Assembly (NCBI GenBank): GCA_015067215.1
Contig: SVMW01000022.1
Span: 1 to 33,138, forward strand
DNA: 33,138 bases
From: Oscillospiraceae bacterium
GTDB lineage: Bacteria; Bacillota; Clostridia; Oscillospirales; Ruminococcaceae
Direction of reading: 5' to 3'
Shown: positions 16,101-23,224 of the stretch, piece after piece
Layout of the letters: every line of letters begins with the position of its first letter
Numbering within the stretch: position 1 is the first letter of the stretch
Notes under the pieces: generated by a model
Told to the model about the DNA's origin: nothing
Database searches by the model: none
What the model saw: the letters and a program-made list of their open reading frames with translations, nothing else
Position numbers and translations under genes: made by a program

Positions 16101-16470
16101 AGAAAACAAAATCGAGGAAGATAAACAGATTTTCAAGGCAGAGCTTTGCCTCGTCAATGGAAACCTTGCGGCTGCCGTGAGCACTGCTGTTGCCAACTTT
16201 GCGGATTAAATCCATACGCTGCCAGATATCTTCGCCTACAATATCACGGAAATCGCTGTCGTTCATAAGACCACGAAGATTTTCCTGATATGGAGGCATA
16301 GTAAGGGAACTGTCAGCGGAATACATCCATTTGACAGCAAACTCCATCGCCCTGCGACAGTTTATAACACAGGAGTCAGCATCTATATGTAAGATTTTTT
16401 CCGCAGTTATTGCCACATCAGCAAAACTTGCAAACTGCTTGTCCTGTTTTAAAAAATCAAAGTTGGTCAC
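13177..16470 (-). CDS. hsdR: Type I restriction enzyme subunit R
   Basis: A 1097-residue restriction and ATP-dependent translocation subunit. Order of parts: an N-terminal HEPN-like DUF4145-type domain (about 1-130; RKVGNSSAHG); a coiled stretch; the nuclease domain with VLEAKR (E247 and K249, PD-(D/E)XK type); a superfamily 2 helicase with ATGSGKT (K366), DEAH (from D461) and GLTATPKDEI; motif VI MIGRGTRLC; and a helical C-terminal HsdM-binding region. This is the EcoEI-like branch. The start is a GTG that directly follows the TAA of a 44-codon ORF, with AGGTGA inside that ORF acting as ribosome site. It appears full length with all key motifs, so restriction is probably functional. Confidence 0.93.
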   Translation of the reverse strand: MTNFDFLKQDKQFASFADVAITAEKILHIDADSCVINCRRAMEFAVKWMYSADSSLTMPPYQENLRGLMNDSDFRDIVGEDIWQRMDLIRKVGNSSAHGSRKVSIDEAKLCLENLFIFLDFVFYCYSTEYEECTFNPALLGQHTVPVVVKDYDVDFEKLVKENEQLKEELTATRQQRQQTYIPKPLDISEYKTRQIYIDYMLRDAGWTEGKDWFNEFELSGMPNQSEVGYADYVLFGQDNKPLAVLEAKRTCVDVSKGRQQAKLYADLLEKKYGRRPVIFLSNGFDTHIWDDKYYPERKVAAVYSRRDLEKLFNLRTLKTSLKNVYVNRNIAGRYYQEAAIKAVCKAFDTDNRRKALLVMATGSGKTRTVMALCDVLLQHGWVKNILFLADRNALVRQAKKSFVNLLPNLSTTNLCEEKDNYDAHCVFSTYQTMMNVIDNVRDEENNKLYTVGHFDLIICDEAHRSIYNKYRDIFNYFDAPLVGLTATPKDEIDKNTYEIFELANGVPTYGYELAQAVKDGYLVDYMSVETKLKFIEQGIVYDELSDEEKAQYEETFVDENGELPEKINSSALNSWVFNEDTIRQVLHILMTKGLKIDYGQKLGKTIIFAKNHQHAEKILEVFGKEYPHLPGYAKVIDNYMTYAQSAIDEFSDPKKLPQIAISVDMMDTGIDVPEVLNLVFFKKVMSKAKFWQMIGRGTRLCPLLIDGKDKEKFYIFDFCGNFEFFRFNPGKPTANMIALQGAIFHLKSQIAYKLQDLDYQIPYLIEFRKELVKDMVRKVRELNKENFAVRQHLKYVEMYANPDNYDTLTYENTLIIGSELAPLIIPDDGDAKAFRFDHLIYGIEYAYLVGKKYAKARTDLMKKVVALSKIANIPEIIGQADLINKILHTPYVENAGINEFEHIRENLRNLIKYIPKVDLRFDIDYEDDIVDMVENESELDNDDLKNYKAKAEFYVRQHQDNLVIAKLKSNQPLTELDIQQLENILWSELGTKEEYEAEYGQKPLGEFVRELVGLDMTAAKAAFAKYLDDTMLDDRQIYFVNQIVEYIIHNGLMKDMSVLQGAPFTDRGSVVEIFTDLTVWSGIRKAIEEINANALA

Positions 16471-16605
16471 TTATTTCACCTGCTTTTTTATATAATCTAT
16501 AAACTGTTTATATATCTCTTTTTCTGATTCTGTTAATGATGGATTATTTTCAATTTGCAATTTATTAAATAATGCGATAATTTCCGCTAATTCTCTCTGT
16601 GTCAA
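16471..16605 (-). CDS. 44-residue microprotein abutting hsdR
   Basis: A 44-residue frame beginning with TTG, too short for ordinary gene calling. Support comes from AGGAGAG eight bases upstream of the TTG, its fit between the HEPN-like gene (30 bases before) and hsdR (its TAA is directly followed by the hsdR GTG), and a non-random protein: TQRELAEIIALFNKLQIENN followed by a Glu/Lys-rich helical stretch, strongly helical overall. No family recognised. Given the HEPN-like gene before it, it may be a small partner of that protein, or just a leader that couples hsdR translation. Both are inference. Confidence 0.6.
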   Translation of the reverse strand: MTQRELAEIIALFNKLQIENNPSLTESEKEIYKQFIDYIKKQVK

Positions 16606-16635
16606 AATATCTCTCCTTTGTAATGAAATAATAAA

Positions 16636-17181
16636 TTACGAATTATTCTCTTTTTCTATTTCTTCTAAAATGTTATGTAATATAACCATCAAATTAGGCA
16701 AAAAATACATATCCACCACAAGTTCTTTATAATCACTTGCGTACCTTAAATTTGTAAACGCTTGTGCATTTTCTTTTAAGTTTGTATAAAAGTCTTCATT
16801 TTTACGCATTGTAAAAAAACGATGTGATGTTATTTTTGTTTTTATTTCATCACTTAACAAGGCAAACAGTTTTAAAAGTGAATGTCTTTCACTACCTTTC
16901 AATACTAACCCAAAATCGCATTGTTCGTAGCACAGCAAAGATTTCAGCATTAATTCACACGCAAAGCCGCAATTTGAAATAAAAGGATATACTGTATCAA
17001 ATACAGTATCTATTCGATGTCCTGATGCTTTATCTATAAATACAATATATTCTCTGGCTTGTTTTGATAGTTGCTTCGCTGCTTGAATATAGTCATCTTT
17101 TGTCAAATTCTTTCTATCTTGATTTTTATATGCAAAAAATGGAAACTTTTCATTGTTTTCTATTTGAAAATATGCCAACAT
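16636..17181 (-). CDS. HEPN-like helical protein in the type I R-M cluster
   Basis: A 181-residue, mostly helical protein. The blocks FACELMLKSLLCYEQ, ERHSLLKLFALLSDEI and NAQAFTNLRYASDYKE resemble HEPN domains, which occur as RNases, toxins or scaffolds in defence loci. The canonical Rx4-6H RNase motif is not visible, so catalysis is doubtful. AGGAGG lies six bases before the ATG. It sits between hsdS and hsdR, with its own candidate promoter at 17213-17241. A role in abortive infection or in moderating restriction is a guess from position. It is probably independent of the HEPN-like domain inside HsdR, which it may mimic or bind. Confidence 0.65.
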   Translation of the reverse strand: MLAYFQIENNEKFPFFAYKNQDRKNLTKDDYIQAAKQLSKQAREYIVFIDKASGHRIDTVFDTVYPFISNCGFACELMLKSLLCYEQCDFGLVLKGSERHSLLKLFALLSDEIKTKITSHRFFTMRKNEDFYTNLKENAQAFTNLRYASDYKELVVDMYFLPNLMVILHNILEEIEKENNS

Positions 17182-17212
17182 CCAACCCTCCTTACAGCCA
17201 TTTATATATTAA

Positions 17213-17241
17213 ATTATAAGATTAAACCTCCTTTTAAACAA
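17213..17241 (-). promoter_or_regulatory. Candidate internal promoter before the HEPN-like gene
   Basis: On the minus strand TTGTTT (17236-17241) and TATAAT (17213-17218) are 17 bp apart, in the 101-bp gap between hsdS and the HEPN-like gene. If real, HEPN-like gene, microprotein and hsdR form a unit separable from fic-hsdM-hsdS. Confidence 0.4.
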
Positions 17242-17282
17242 TAATATAAACGTATAAAATTAATACTGTTTGGGTATAATTT

Positions 17283-18341
17283 TTATCCAAAATATTGTTG
17301 CATTAATGATTTTTTGAGTGTTTCAAGCTGTTCCAAAGATTTTTGAACTTCCAATTTTGATTTGTCGATCTGTTCGACGAAGAGGGCAAACTGTTCTTGA
17401 AGTTCCAATGGTGGAATAATGATATTGCACGCAAGCAAATCATCTTTTCGTAGATTAGTCTGAGCATTACCATCATTGAAACTCAAAAAATACTCATGTC
17501 TATTCAACAAATGATAGAAAAAAATAGGATTAAATAAGTAATTTCGCAAACAGCAAATTCGTTGATTAAGTGTGTATTTTCCATCTTCATCAATCAAAAT
17601 ACACTTTGCCAATGCTCTACCATTTGGTACATCACTCATAACCATCGCTATGTCGTTGACCTGCAAAGGAAATAACAATGCATTGGTTCTCCTATAATCA
17701 GAAATATCAGATGCAATGCATCTTGAAGTAACCAAAATATATTCGCCATTTTCGTCAACAACTTGTTCGTGAGCCTTTCCATTGTAAAAATCTGCACACT
17801 CATATAAAGGTTTGTTGTCCCATTTTTTGTCGTTTGTATATCGGTCGCCAAACAGTTCGATAAATCGGGATTTGACAAGCTCGTCCAGTTTTGAAAGTTG
17901 TTGTTGCTTTCTTGAAATGATATCTTCTAATTTATCCAATCTACAAGCAATTTCATTCTGTATATCTAATGGCGGTAAATCAATCACCATATCTGCGAAT
18001 TTTGAAATCCAATATCTTTTGTGTAAACCTGTATCTACTTTTATATTTGTTAATAAGTAATAAAGATATTTCAAATTTGCATTATTTGCAGTTAAAATCT
18101 TCATAGCTGAAGATTTTACTTTAAAAGGAAAATCTACATATTGTACAGATGTTGTAAAATCATCAAAGATTATAACTGGGACATCAGTGTATATATTCTC
18201 TGTTTCATTTGTGTATCCTAAAATAAATGATTGTCCCGCTGTTAATACGGGGATTTTATATTCGTTACTATAATCCGTAGACTCAACAATATATTTTGTA
18301 GGCTGTTCATATAATAGAACATCTCCTAGTTTAGCTATCAT
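17283..18341 (-). CDS. hsdS: Type I restriction-modification specificity subunit S
   Basis: A 352-residue DNA-recognition subunit. It has the usual two half-repeats: target-recognition domain 1 (about 1-125), a helical spacer after the motif PPLDIQNEIACRLDKLEDI, target-recognition domain 2 (about 180-305) and a second spacer after PPLELQEQFALFVEQI. It fits the methyltransferase and restriction subunits encoded on either side. The ATG overlaps the hsdM stop by four bases (ATGA), indicating translational coupling. N-terminus shorter than in many HsdS proteins. No inverted repeats or partial second hsdS were seen, so phase variation by inversion is not suggested. Recognition sequence unknown. 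Confidence 0.9.
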   Translation of the reverse strand: MIAKLGDVLLYEQPTKYIVESTDYSNEYKIPVLTAGQSFILGYTNETENIYTDVPVIIFDDFTTSVQYVDFPFKVKSSAMKILTANNANLKYLYYLLTNIKVDTGLHKRYWISKFADMVIDLPPLDIQNEIACRLDKLEDIISRKQQQLSKLDELVKSRFIELFGDRYTNDKKWDNKPLYECADFYNGKAHEQVVDENGEYILVTSRCIASDISDYRRTNALLFPLQVNDIAMVMSDVPNGRALAKCILIDEDGKYTLNQRICCLRNYLFNPIFFYHLLNRHEYFLSFNDGNAQTNLRKDDLLACNIIIPPLELQEQFALFVEQIDKSKLEVQKSLEQLETLKKSLMQQYFG

Positions 18342-19840
18342 AACATTTCCTCCAGCTCTGCCAGACCTTTTGTAATTCCCATTTCCAGTTCGTGCAGCTG
18401 TGCCATAATTTCTGTGGTGGATGGGTATTTAACAGCTACATACTCTGTCTTTTTGTATTTATTAATAGACAGGTCATAGCCGTTGTCCACAATCTCCTGT
18501 TTTGACACAAAGAAAGATTTTTCTGTTCTATCTCGGCCTGTTTCTTTGTCAAGATTGTGGAATCTTTCAACAATATCAGGAATATCATTTTCTGCCACAG
18601 GTGTGCGTTTGTCATCAAGGCTTAAGCCGTCAGCCTGCATATCATAAAACCACACATTGTCTGTGCCGCCGTGGCCTGTTTTTGTAAACACAAGTATAGC
18701 TGTGGAAACGCCCGCATAAGGTTTAAATACACCACTTGGCATAGAGATAACTGCTTCCAGTCGGTTGCCGTCAATGATTTCTTTTCTGATTGCTTTGTGT
18801 GCATTGGAAGAACCAAACAGCACTCCATCAGGAACGATACATGCACATCTGCCGCCAACTTTAAGCATACGCAGGAACAAGGCAAGGAACAGCAGTTCTG
18901 TTTTCTTGGTTTTGCAAACTTTAAGCAAATCGGCCGCAACAATATCATAGTCCAGACTGCCTTTGAACGGTGGGTTTGCAAGAATAAGGGTATATTTGTC
19001 GTGGTCAGGATTCTGGTCAGAAAGGCTGTCACGGTATTCGATATAAGGGTTGTCCACGCCGTGCTTCATCATATTCATAGCACCGATACGCAGCATTGTT
19101 CTGTCCATATCATAGCCATGAAACATATGGTTCATATAGTGGTCACGGTTAATGCGTTTAAAGAAAATTTCTTCTTTATGGTGTTCACGCAGATATTCGC
19201 CAGCTGTCACCAAAAAGCCCCCTGTGCCGCAAGCCGGGTCGCAGATAACATCTGTTGGCTTTGGCTGCATCATATCAACAATCATTTTGATAATATGTCT
19301 TGGTGTGCGGAACTGACCATTTAAGCCGCTGCTGGAAATTTTTGAGAGAAGATATTCGTATACATCGCCTGTGATGTCGGCATCCTCTTTCTGTGCTCTT
19401 TCCATAAGGTCAAATATTTTATCAAGTGCATCAATAACCTTTGAAAGCAGCAACGGTGTAGGAATTTTGAAAATGGCATCATCCATATATTTGGAGTAAG
19501 CACTGTTTTTGTCGCTGTGCAGATTTTTTATAAATGGGAAAACCCATTCCTGCACTATTGCGTACATTCTTCTTGCATCAATATCCTTAAAAAATGACCA
19601 TTTAAGCTGTCTGCCTTCAATTTTTCTGTCACCAACAGATACCTCACCAGCGAAAATACTTTCGTAAGGCAGACCAAGCATTGCACTTTCTTTTTCTCGC
19701 AGATTATCCGACACATCAAGGTCGTGGATAAACATCAGATATGTTATCTGTTCGATAACATCCAGCGGATTGGACAAACCGCCTGCTGCAAATATATCCC
19801 AAAGACTGTCTATTTTATTTTTAAGTTCACCTGTAATCAT
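18338..19840 (-). CDS. hsdM: Type I restriction-modification methyltransferase subunit M
   Basis: A 500-residue N6-adenine DNA methyltransferase. An N-terminal helical domain (about 1-140) precedes the catalytic domain with motif I DPACGTGGF (from D201, S-adenosylmethionine binding) and motif IV NPPF (N289-F292, catalytic). EYLLSKISSSGLNGQFRTPRHI is the typical HsdM stretch between them. It protects host DNA and forms the M2S1 methylase with HsdS. It overlaps fic upstream and hsdS downstream by four bases each (ATGA), so the three are translationally coupled. Confidence 0.95.
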   Translation of the reverse strand: MITGELKNKIDSLWDIFAAGGLSNPLDVIEQITYLMFIHDLDVSDNLREKESAMLGLPYESIFAGEVSVGDRKIEGRQLKWSFFKDIDARRMYAIVQEWVFPFIKNLHSDKNSAYSKYMDDAIFKIPTPLLLSKVIDALDKIFDLMERAQKEDADITGDVYEYLLSKISSSGLNGQFRTPRHIIKMIVDMMQPKPTDVICDPACGTGGFLVTAGEYLREHHKEEIFFKRINRDHYMNHMFHGYDMDRTMLRIGAMNMMKHGVDNPYIEYRDSLSDQNPDHDKYTLILANPPFKGSLDYDIVAADLLKVCKTKKTELLFLALFLRMLKVGGRCACIVPDGVLFGSSNAHKAIRKEIIDGNRLEAVISMPSGVFKPYAGVSTAILVFTKTGHGGTDNVWFYDMQADGLSLDDKRTPVAENDIPDIVERFHNLDKETGRDRTEKSFFVSKQEIVDNGYDLSINKYKKTEYVAVKYPSTTEIMAQLHELEMGITKGLAELEEML

Positions 19841-20895
19841 TTATCGTTCTCCCAGTTCCAAACATATTTTGTGCCTCTGCCGCCGCCAAGTTTTGTGATT
19901 TGTCCGCTTTCGTGCAAATCTTTCAAGGCTCTTTCAACGGTGATTTTGCTTATGTCAGGGCATTTGTTTACTATTTCTGTTTTTGTTATTGGTCCATAGT
20001 TGGATTTTATCAGTTTACGCACTCTGTCAGGCTTTGACATATTTGATTTGGTGAGCACTTTAACCCTTTCGGAAAATTCTCTGTATGCCGCAACTATAAC
20101 GCCAAGCATATAGCTTACAAATGGTGCATAGTCGTTTTCTTCTTCGTGCCAGTTTACACTGCTCGCCTGTAGTGCTTCGTAATAGGTTTCTTTGGACTGC
20201 TCAATCAGTCGTTCTATACTGATGTATTTGCCAACAATGTAGCCCGAACGATAAAGCAGAAGCAATGTGAGCAGACGGCTCATTCTGCCGTTACCGTCAT
20301 TGAAAGGATGTATGCAGAGAAAATCCAGTATAAACATTGGGATTGTCAGCAATGGGTCGGCATCGGTATCTTTGCAAATTTCATCAAACTGTCTGCAAAG
20401 TTCGTTCATCGCATCAGGTGTTTCCCACGCAGAAACAGGTCTGAAACGCACACGTCTTTCGCCTGTAGCAAGCTGCTCTGAAATAATGTTGTCACCGATT
20501 TTGTATCTGCCACCATTGGCACCGCTGTATTTATATAAATCTCTGTGAAGCTGCAGTATCATGGATGGGTTGGCAGGTATATAGTCGTAGTTCTCGTGTA
20601 TAGTTGCCAGAACATCACGATAACCAGCAATTTCCTGCTCATTTCTGGTTTGCGGTGTGGTTTTATCATAAACGAGTTTTTTGATACGCTCGTCAGATGT
20701 GTATATACCCTCAATTTTATTTGAAGCTTCGGTACTCTGAATTTTTGCAATTTCCAGCAAACTTGTGAGAACATCAGCTTTGGATTCGATAAAAAGGTTC
20801 TGTTCTCCTTTAAATTCGTGTATCGTTGTCATCATTGCAACAGTCTGAGGGGTGAGTAATTTCTGCCATCTATCTTTATAGTTAAAACTTCTCAT
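19837..20895 (-). CDS. Fic-domain protein (probable AMPylase) with N-terminal inhibitory helix
   Basis: A 352-residue Fic/DOC-family protein. The active-site motif HPFNDGNGRMSR (H196 catalytic) is intact, so AMP transfer to a target protein is likely; the target is unknown. An N-terminal helix carries the inhibitory motif S58-NKI-E62-G63, the (S/T)xxxE(G/N) signature of class II, self-inhibited Fic proteins. A C-terminal winged helix (about 285-345; TKTEIVNKCPDISKITVERALKDL) suggests DNA binding. I chose ATG 20895, which has GGAGA at close spacing. It is first in the operon and overlaps hsdM by four bases. Upstream inverted repeats at the promoter suggest autoregulation. Confidence 0.9.
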   Translation of the reverse strand: MRSFNYKDRWQKLLTPQTVAMMTTIHEFKGEQNLFIESKADVLTSLLEIAKIQSTEASNKIEGIYTSDERIKKLVYDKTTPQTRNEQEIAGYRDVLATIHENYDYIPANPSMILQLHRDLYKYSGANGGRYKIGDNIISEQLATGERRVRFRPVSAWETPDAMNELCRQFDEICKDTDADPLLTIPMFILDFLCIHPFNDGNGRMSRLLTLLLLYRSGYIVGKYISIERLIEQSKETYYEALQASSVNWHEEENDYAPFVSYMLGVIVAAYREFSERVKVLTKSNMSKPDRVRKLIKSNYGPITKTEIVNKCPDISKITVERALKDLHESGQITKLGGGRGTKYVWNWENDK

Positions 20896-20932
20896 AATAT
20901 CTCCATTTTTATCAATATTAATGTTCAACTTA

Positions 20933-20961
20933 ATAGTATCATAAACAACATCATAATTCAA
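20933..20961 (-). promoter_or_regulatory. Promoter of the fic-hsdM-hsdS operon
   Basis: On the minus strand TTGAAT (20956-20961), a 17-bp spacer and TACTAT (20933-20938) form a good housekeeping promoter about 40 bases before the fic start. The spacer contains one TGATGT half-site of the adjoining operator. Confidence 0.6.
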
Positions 20962-20964
20962 GTT

Positions 20965-20996
20965 AATTACATCATTTATTGCAAAATGATGTAATT
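20965..20996. promoter_or_regulatory. Inverted-repeat operator upstream of fic
   Basis: A perfect 13-bp inverted repeat, AATTACATCATTT with AAATGATGTAATT, spaced by 6 bp, just upstream of the -35 box. A further TGATGTAATT half-site lies at about 21009-21018 and a related ATGATGTTG in the promoter spacer. This clustering suggests an operator, possibly for Fic's own winged helix. Confidence 0.6.
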
Positions 20997-21055
20997 TATT
21001 ATTTATTTGATGTAATTAAACAGATTTATATATTTTTTGACATAAAAACAAAAAA

Positions 21056-21085
21056 GCGACAGGAAACTGAATAAATTCCTGTCGC
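21056..21085 (-). terminator. Terminator downstream of tRNA-Arg
   Basis: A 10-bp stem (GCGACAGGAA with TTCCTGTCGC), followed on the minus strand by TTTTTTGTTTTT. It lies about 80 bases after the tRNA 3' end. Confidence 0.8.
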
Positions 21086-21167
21086 TTAACTTTTGCTACA
21101 AATTGTTTATATAAAAAACAAATCCGAGCCCTTCGCCGATTGGCAAAAAGTTCGGATAATGTTGCTT

Positions 21168-21244
21168 TGGTGCGCTGGAAGGGACTCGAACCCCCGACCC
21201 CTTGATTCGTAGTCAAGTACTCTATCCAGCTGAGCTACCAGCGC
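21168..21244 (-). tRNA. tRNA-Arg(ACG)
   Basis: A complete 77-nt cloverleaf with encoded CCA: acceptor GCGCTGG pairs with CCAGCGC, the T-arm contains GGTTCGAGTCC, and the anticodon loop CTACGAA gives anticodon ACG. A promoter (TTGACA at 21281-21286, TAATAT at 21258-21263, 17-bp spacer) lies just upstream. Its 3' 45 bases recur at 1089-1133, marking it as the integration target of the island to its left. Confidence 0.95.
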
Positions 21245-21257
21245 ATATCGCCATATT

Positions 21258-21286
21258 ATATTACCACCGTGAGGGCGTTTTGTCAA
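21258..21286 (-). promoter_or_regulatory. Promoter of tRNA-Arg
   Basis: Minus-strand TTGACA (21281-21286), 17-bp spacer, TAATAT (21258-21263), about 14 bases before the tRNA 5' end. Confidence 0.7.
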
Positions 21287-21413
21287 GAACTTTTTTGAAA
21301 AAATTTATTTTTTTTATTTTTATTGAAAAACATGGAAAATACAGGGTTTGACAGCAATAATTGGTAAAGTGAAGTATAAAAGCTATTAAATTCAGATATC
21401 ACCTGTTGCAAAC

Positions 21414-21448
21414 AATAACAGCACAGGAAGTATCACTGTGCTGTTATT
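21414..21448. terminator. Stem-loop downstream of the acyltransferase gene
   Basis: A perfect 13-bp stem (AATAACAGCACAG with CTGTGCTGTTATT) with a 9-nt loop lies just past the acyltransferase stop codon. It lacks a long T-run but is the obvious end of that transcript. Confidence 0.6.
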
Positions 21449-21453
21449 CTGAA

Positions 21454-22446
21454 TTATAATCCTACCATTGCTTTTATTTTATTTCCGAATGGCAGATTTT
21501 GGCATATCAGCAAACCAAAGGATATCAATATCAGCATAATTCCTAAACAGATAAACGGAGATATCAGGAGCTTGACTGCGCAGTCAGGAACTATTGACAT
21601 GCAGCCCTGTACAATCTGCAAATGGAGAAGATAAATACAATAGGAATACAATCCGATTTTTTCAATCTGTTTTGCTGCGCTGCAATCTGATATTCTATAA
21701 GCTGCAGCAGCGATAATTACCAGAGAGGAAAGGCAGAAAACCATTGTTACAATGTGAAAATATGTAAATATTTTATTGCAGTAAAGAATTATTGCGGAGA
21801 GTATGGCCAGAACAGATGCAGAAGCAAGTGTATATTTTTGTTTTCGGAGTTTAATGTCAAGCCGATACTTTTTAATAAGAATTCCCAGGCTGAAATATCC
21901 TGCCCAGTGAAGAGGGTTCAGGTAATCGGTAAAAAAGCCGGAGGCTATTGTTGTTGACTGCCCGAATGAGGCCATAACAATAGCTATAATCTGCAGCACT
22001 GTCAGAACAACAAGAATAATGTCTTTATCGTAAAACCATTTGAAAATGAAGAGAAAAAATGTATACACGGTTAAATAATAATACCAAGTGTTACTGCCCA
22101 ATATCCATTTTAAATAACTGACTATGCCTGCATCCCTGCCCAGCAGGATGGCAATTGTATAGGTAATTAAAGAGCAACACAACCAAGGTAAAATAATTCG
22201 TGAAAATTTCTTTTTCCAGAAAGCTTTTGTGTCGCCGTCTTTTCTGGTATACAAAAATCCACCGATGACAAAAAATACAATTACTCCTGTATTGCCAAAC
22301 AGATTCCATAAAGCGGAGATTGTATATGAAAACATGTCAGAATCTGAAACGGATACTACATGAGCCGCAATAACACTCAGTATCGCTGCAGCTTTCATAA
22401 TATTTATTGTTATACTTTCTTTGTCAGTCAGCCCTTTACTGTTCAT
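21454..22446 (-). CDS. Membrane acyltransferase, acyltransferase-3 family
   Basis: A 330-residue integral membrane protein with about ten hydrophobic segments. The N-terminal helix holds the family's His in AILSVIAAHVVSVSDSD, followed by NTGVIVFFVIGGFLYTRKD and the cytosolic FWKKKFSRIILPW, characteristic of acyltransferase-3 (OafA/WecH-like) enzymes that O-acylate cell-surface sugars. The start at 22446 has AGGAG upstream; the longer frame to 22551 does not. Monocistronic, ending at the stem-loop 21414-21448. Specific acceptor unknown. Confidence 0.85.
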   Translation of the reverse strand: MNSKGLTDKESITINIMKAAAILSVIAAHVVSVSDSDMFSYTISALWNLFGNTGVIVFFVIGGFLYTRKDGDTKAFWKKKFSRIILPWLCCSLITYTIAILLGRDAGIVSYLKWILGSNTWYYYLTVYTFFLFIFKWFYDKDIILVVLTVLQIIAIVMASFGQSTTIASGFFTDYLNPLHWAGYFSLGILIKKYRLDIKLRKQKYTLASASVLAILSAIILYCNKIFTYFHIVTMVFCLSSLVIIAAAAYRISDCSAAKQIEKIGLYSYCIYLLHLQIVQGCMSIVPDCAVKLLISPFICLGIMLILISFGLLICQNLPFGNKIKAMVGL

Positions 22447-22615
22447 GGCAATTCTCCTTTCCAGAGTTACTTTTACTATACAATACCGGGCGTACAAATG
22501 CAACAGATGTGAATCTGAGACTGAATGATAAAACAGACTATCACTAACCAATGCTTATATATAGCCAATGTTTATATACAGTTTTCTGGTTTGATACGAT
22601 AATTTTATAAGATAA

Positions 22616-22645
22616 GTATAAATCTCCTTTTTTTGACAGATACTA
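22616..22645 (+). promoter_or_regulatory. Candidate sigma-G promoter of the spoVT operon
   Basis: GTATA (22616-22620), 18-bp spacer, GATACTA (22639-22645). This resembles the Bacillus sigma-G form (GHATR, 18 bp, CATnnTA), with one -10 deviation. SpoVT and spoVA are classical forespore sigma-G genes, which raises the prior. Confidence 0.45.
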
Positions 22646-22674
22646 ATAAAAACACAATTTAAGGAGACAGTTTT

Positions 22675-23214
22675 ATGAGAGCCACAGGTGTTGTGAGAAG
22701 AATTGATGATTTGGGCAGAATAGTAATTCCCAAGGAAATACGCCGCACTATGCGCATGCGTGAGGGTGACCCGCTGGAAATTTTTACCGGAGCAAGCGGT
22801 GAAATTATCTTTAAAAAATATTCCATAATGGCAGAACTTTCCGAGTTCAGCCAGAGCTATGCTGACAGCCTTTACAAAGTCAGCGGCATGCACAGTGTGG
22901 TTTTTGATTCTGACAGGGTGACCGCATATACAGGTCAGGGCAAAAAGGACATTATCGGCAGTGCAGCCTCAAAGGAGATAGAAGATATACTGTCGGCCCG
23001 CACAAGCTATTTCAGACAATATGCCACCGAAAAAACGGTAATTCCTTTTCAGCACAGTGAAATGTGTGTGATAGGTGCGGTGCCTGTAATTGCATCGGGT
23101 GACGGTGTGGGTGTTGTAGCACTTCTGGGCAACGAAAACGAAACAATTACCGACGCACAGAAAAAACTGCTGGTGCTTACAGGAACATTCCTTGCAAACC
23201 ATATTGAAATTTAG
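22675..23214 (+). CDS. spoVT: Stage V sporulation protein T, AbrB-like regulator
   Basis: A 179-residue forespore transcription factor. The N-terminal AbrB-type swapped-hairpin DNA-binding domain (GVVRRIDDLGRIVIPKEIRRTMRMREGDPLEIF, residues 5-37) is almost the textbook sequence; the C-terminal GAF-like domain (about 55-178) completes the SpoVT layout and length. In Bacillus it adjusts sigma-G-dependent genes in the forespore. An AAGGAG site precedes the ATG. It is the first gene of an operon with spoVAC, spoVAD and spoVAE, ten bases before spoVAC, so regulator and likely targets are linked. Confidence 0.95.
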   Translation: MRATGVVRRIDDLGRIVIPKEIRRTMRMREGDPLEIFTGASGEIIFKKYSIMAELSEFSQSYADSLYKVSGMHSVVFDSDRVTAYTGQGKKDIIGSAASKEIEDILSARTSYFRQYATEKTVIPFQHSEMCVIGAVPVIASGDGVGVVALLGNENETITDAQKKLLVLTGTFLANHIEI

Positions 23215-23224
23215 GGGGAAGGCT

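Larger units (their letters stand above)
1089..21212. mobile_element. Putative genomic island at tRNA-Arg (composite)
   Basis: The tRNA-Arg 3' end occurs at both limits in the same orientation, bracketing 20.1 kb. The interior holds a serine recombinase, tnpV, a ParB-like gene, a type I restriction-modification cluster and accessory metabolic genes, while ecfT outside on the left and spore/purine genes on the right look like core genome. The internal long repeat at 8542-8753 suggests assembly in at least two steps. Boundaries are inferred; the metabolic half could instead be native DNA. Confidence 0.5.

Noticed and set aside
16636-17181. An active HEPN RNase toxin
   Set aside because: I looked for Rx4-6H around every histidine and found none; only the HEPN-like fold pattern remains.
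17283-18341. Phase-variable hsdS
   Set aside because: No inverted repeats and no silent second hsdS were seen; the serine recombinase lies more than 7 kb away and is not an invertase-type neighbour.
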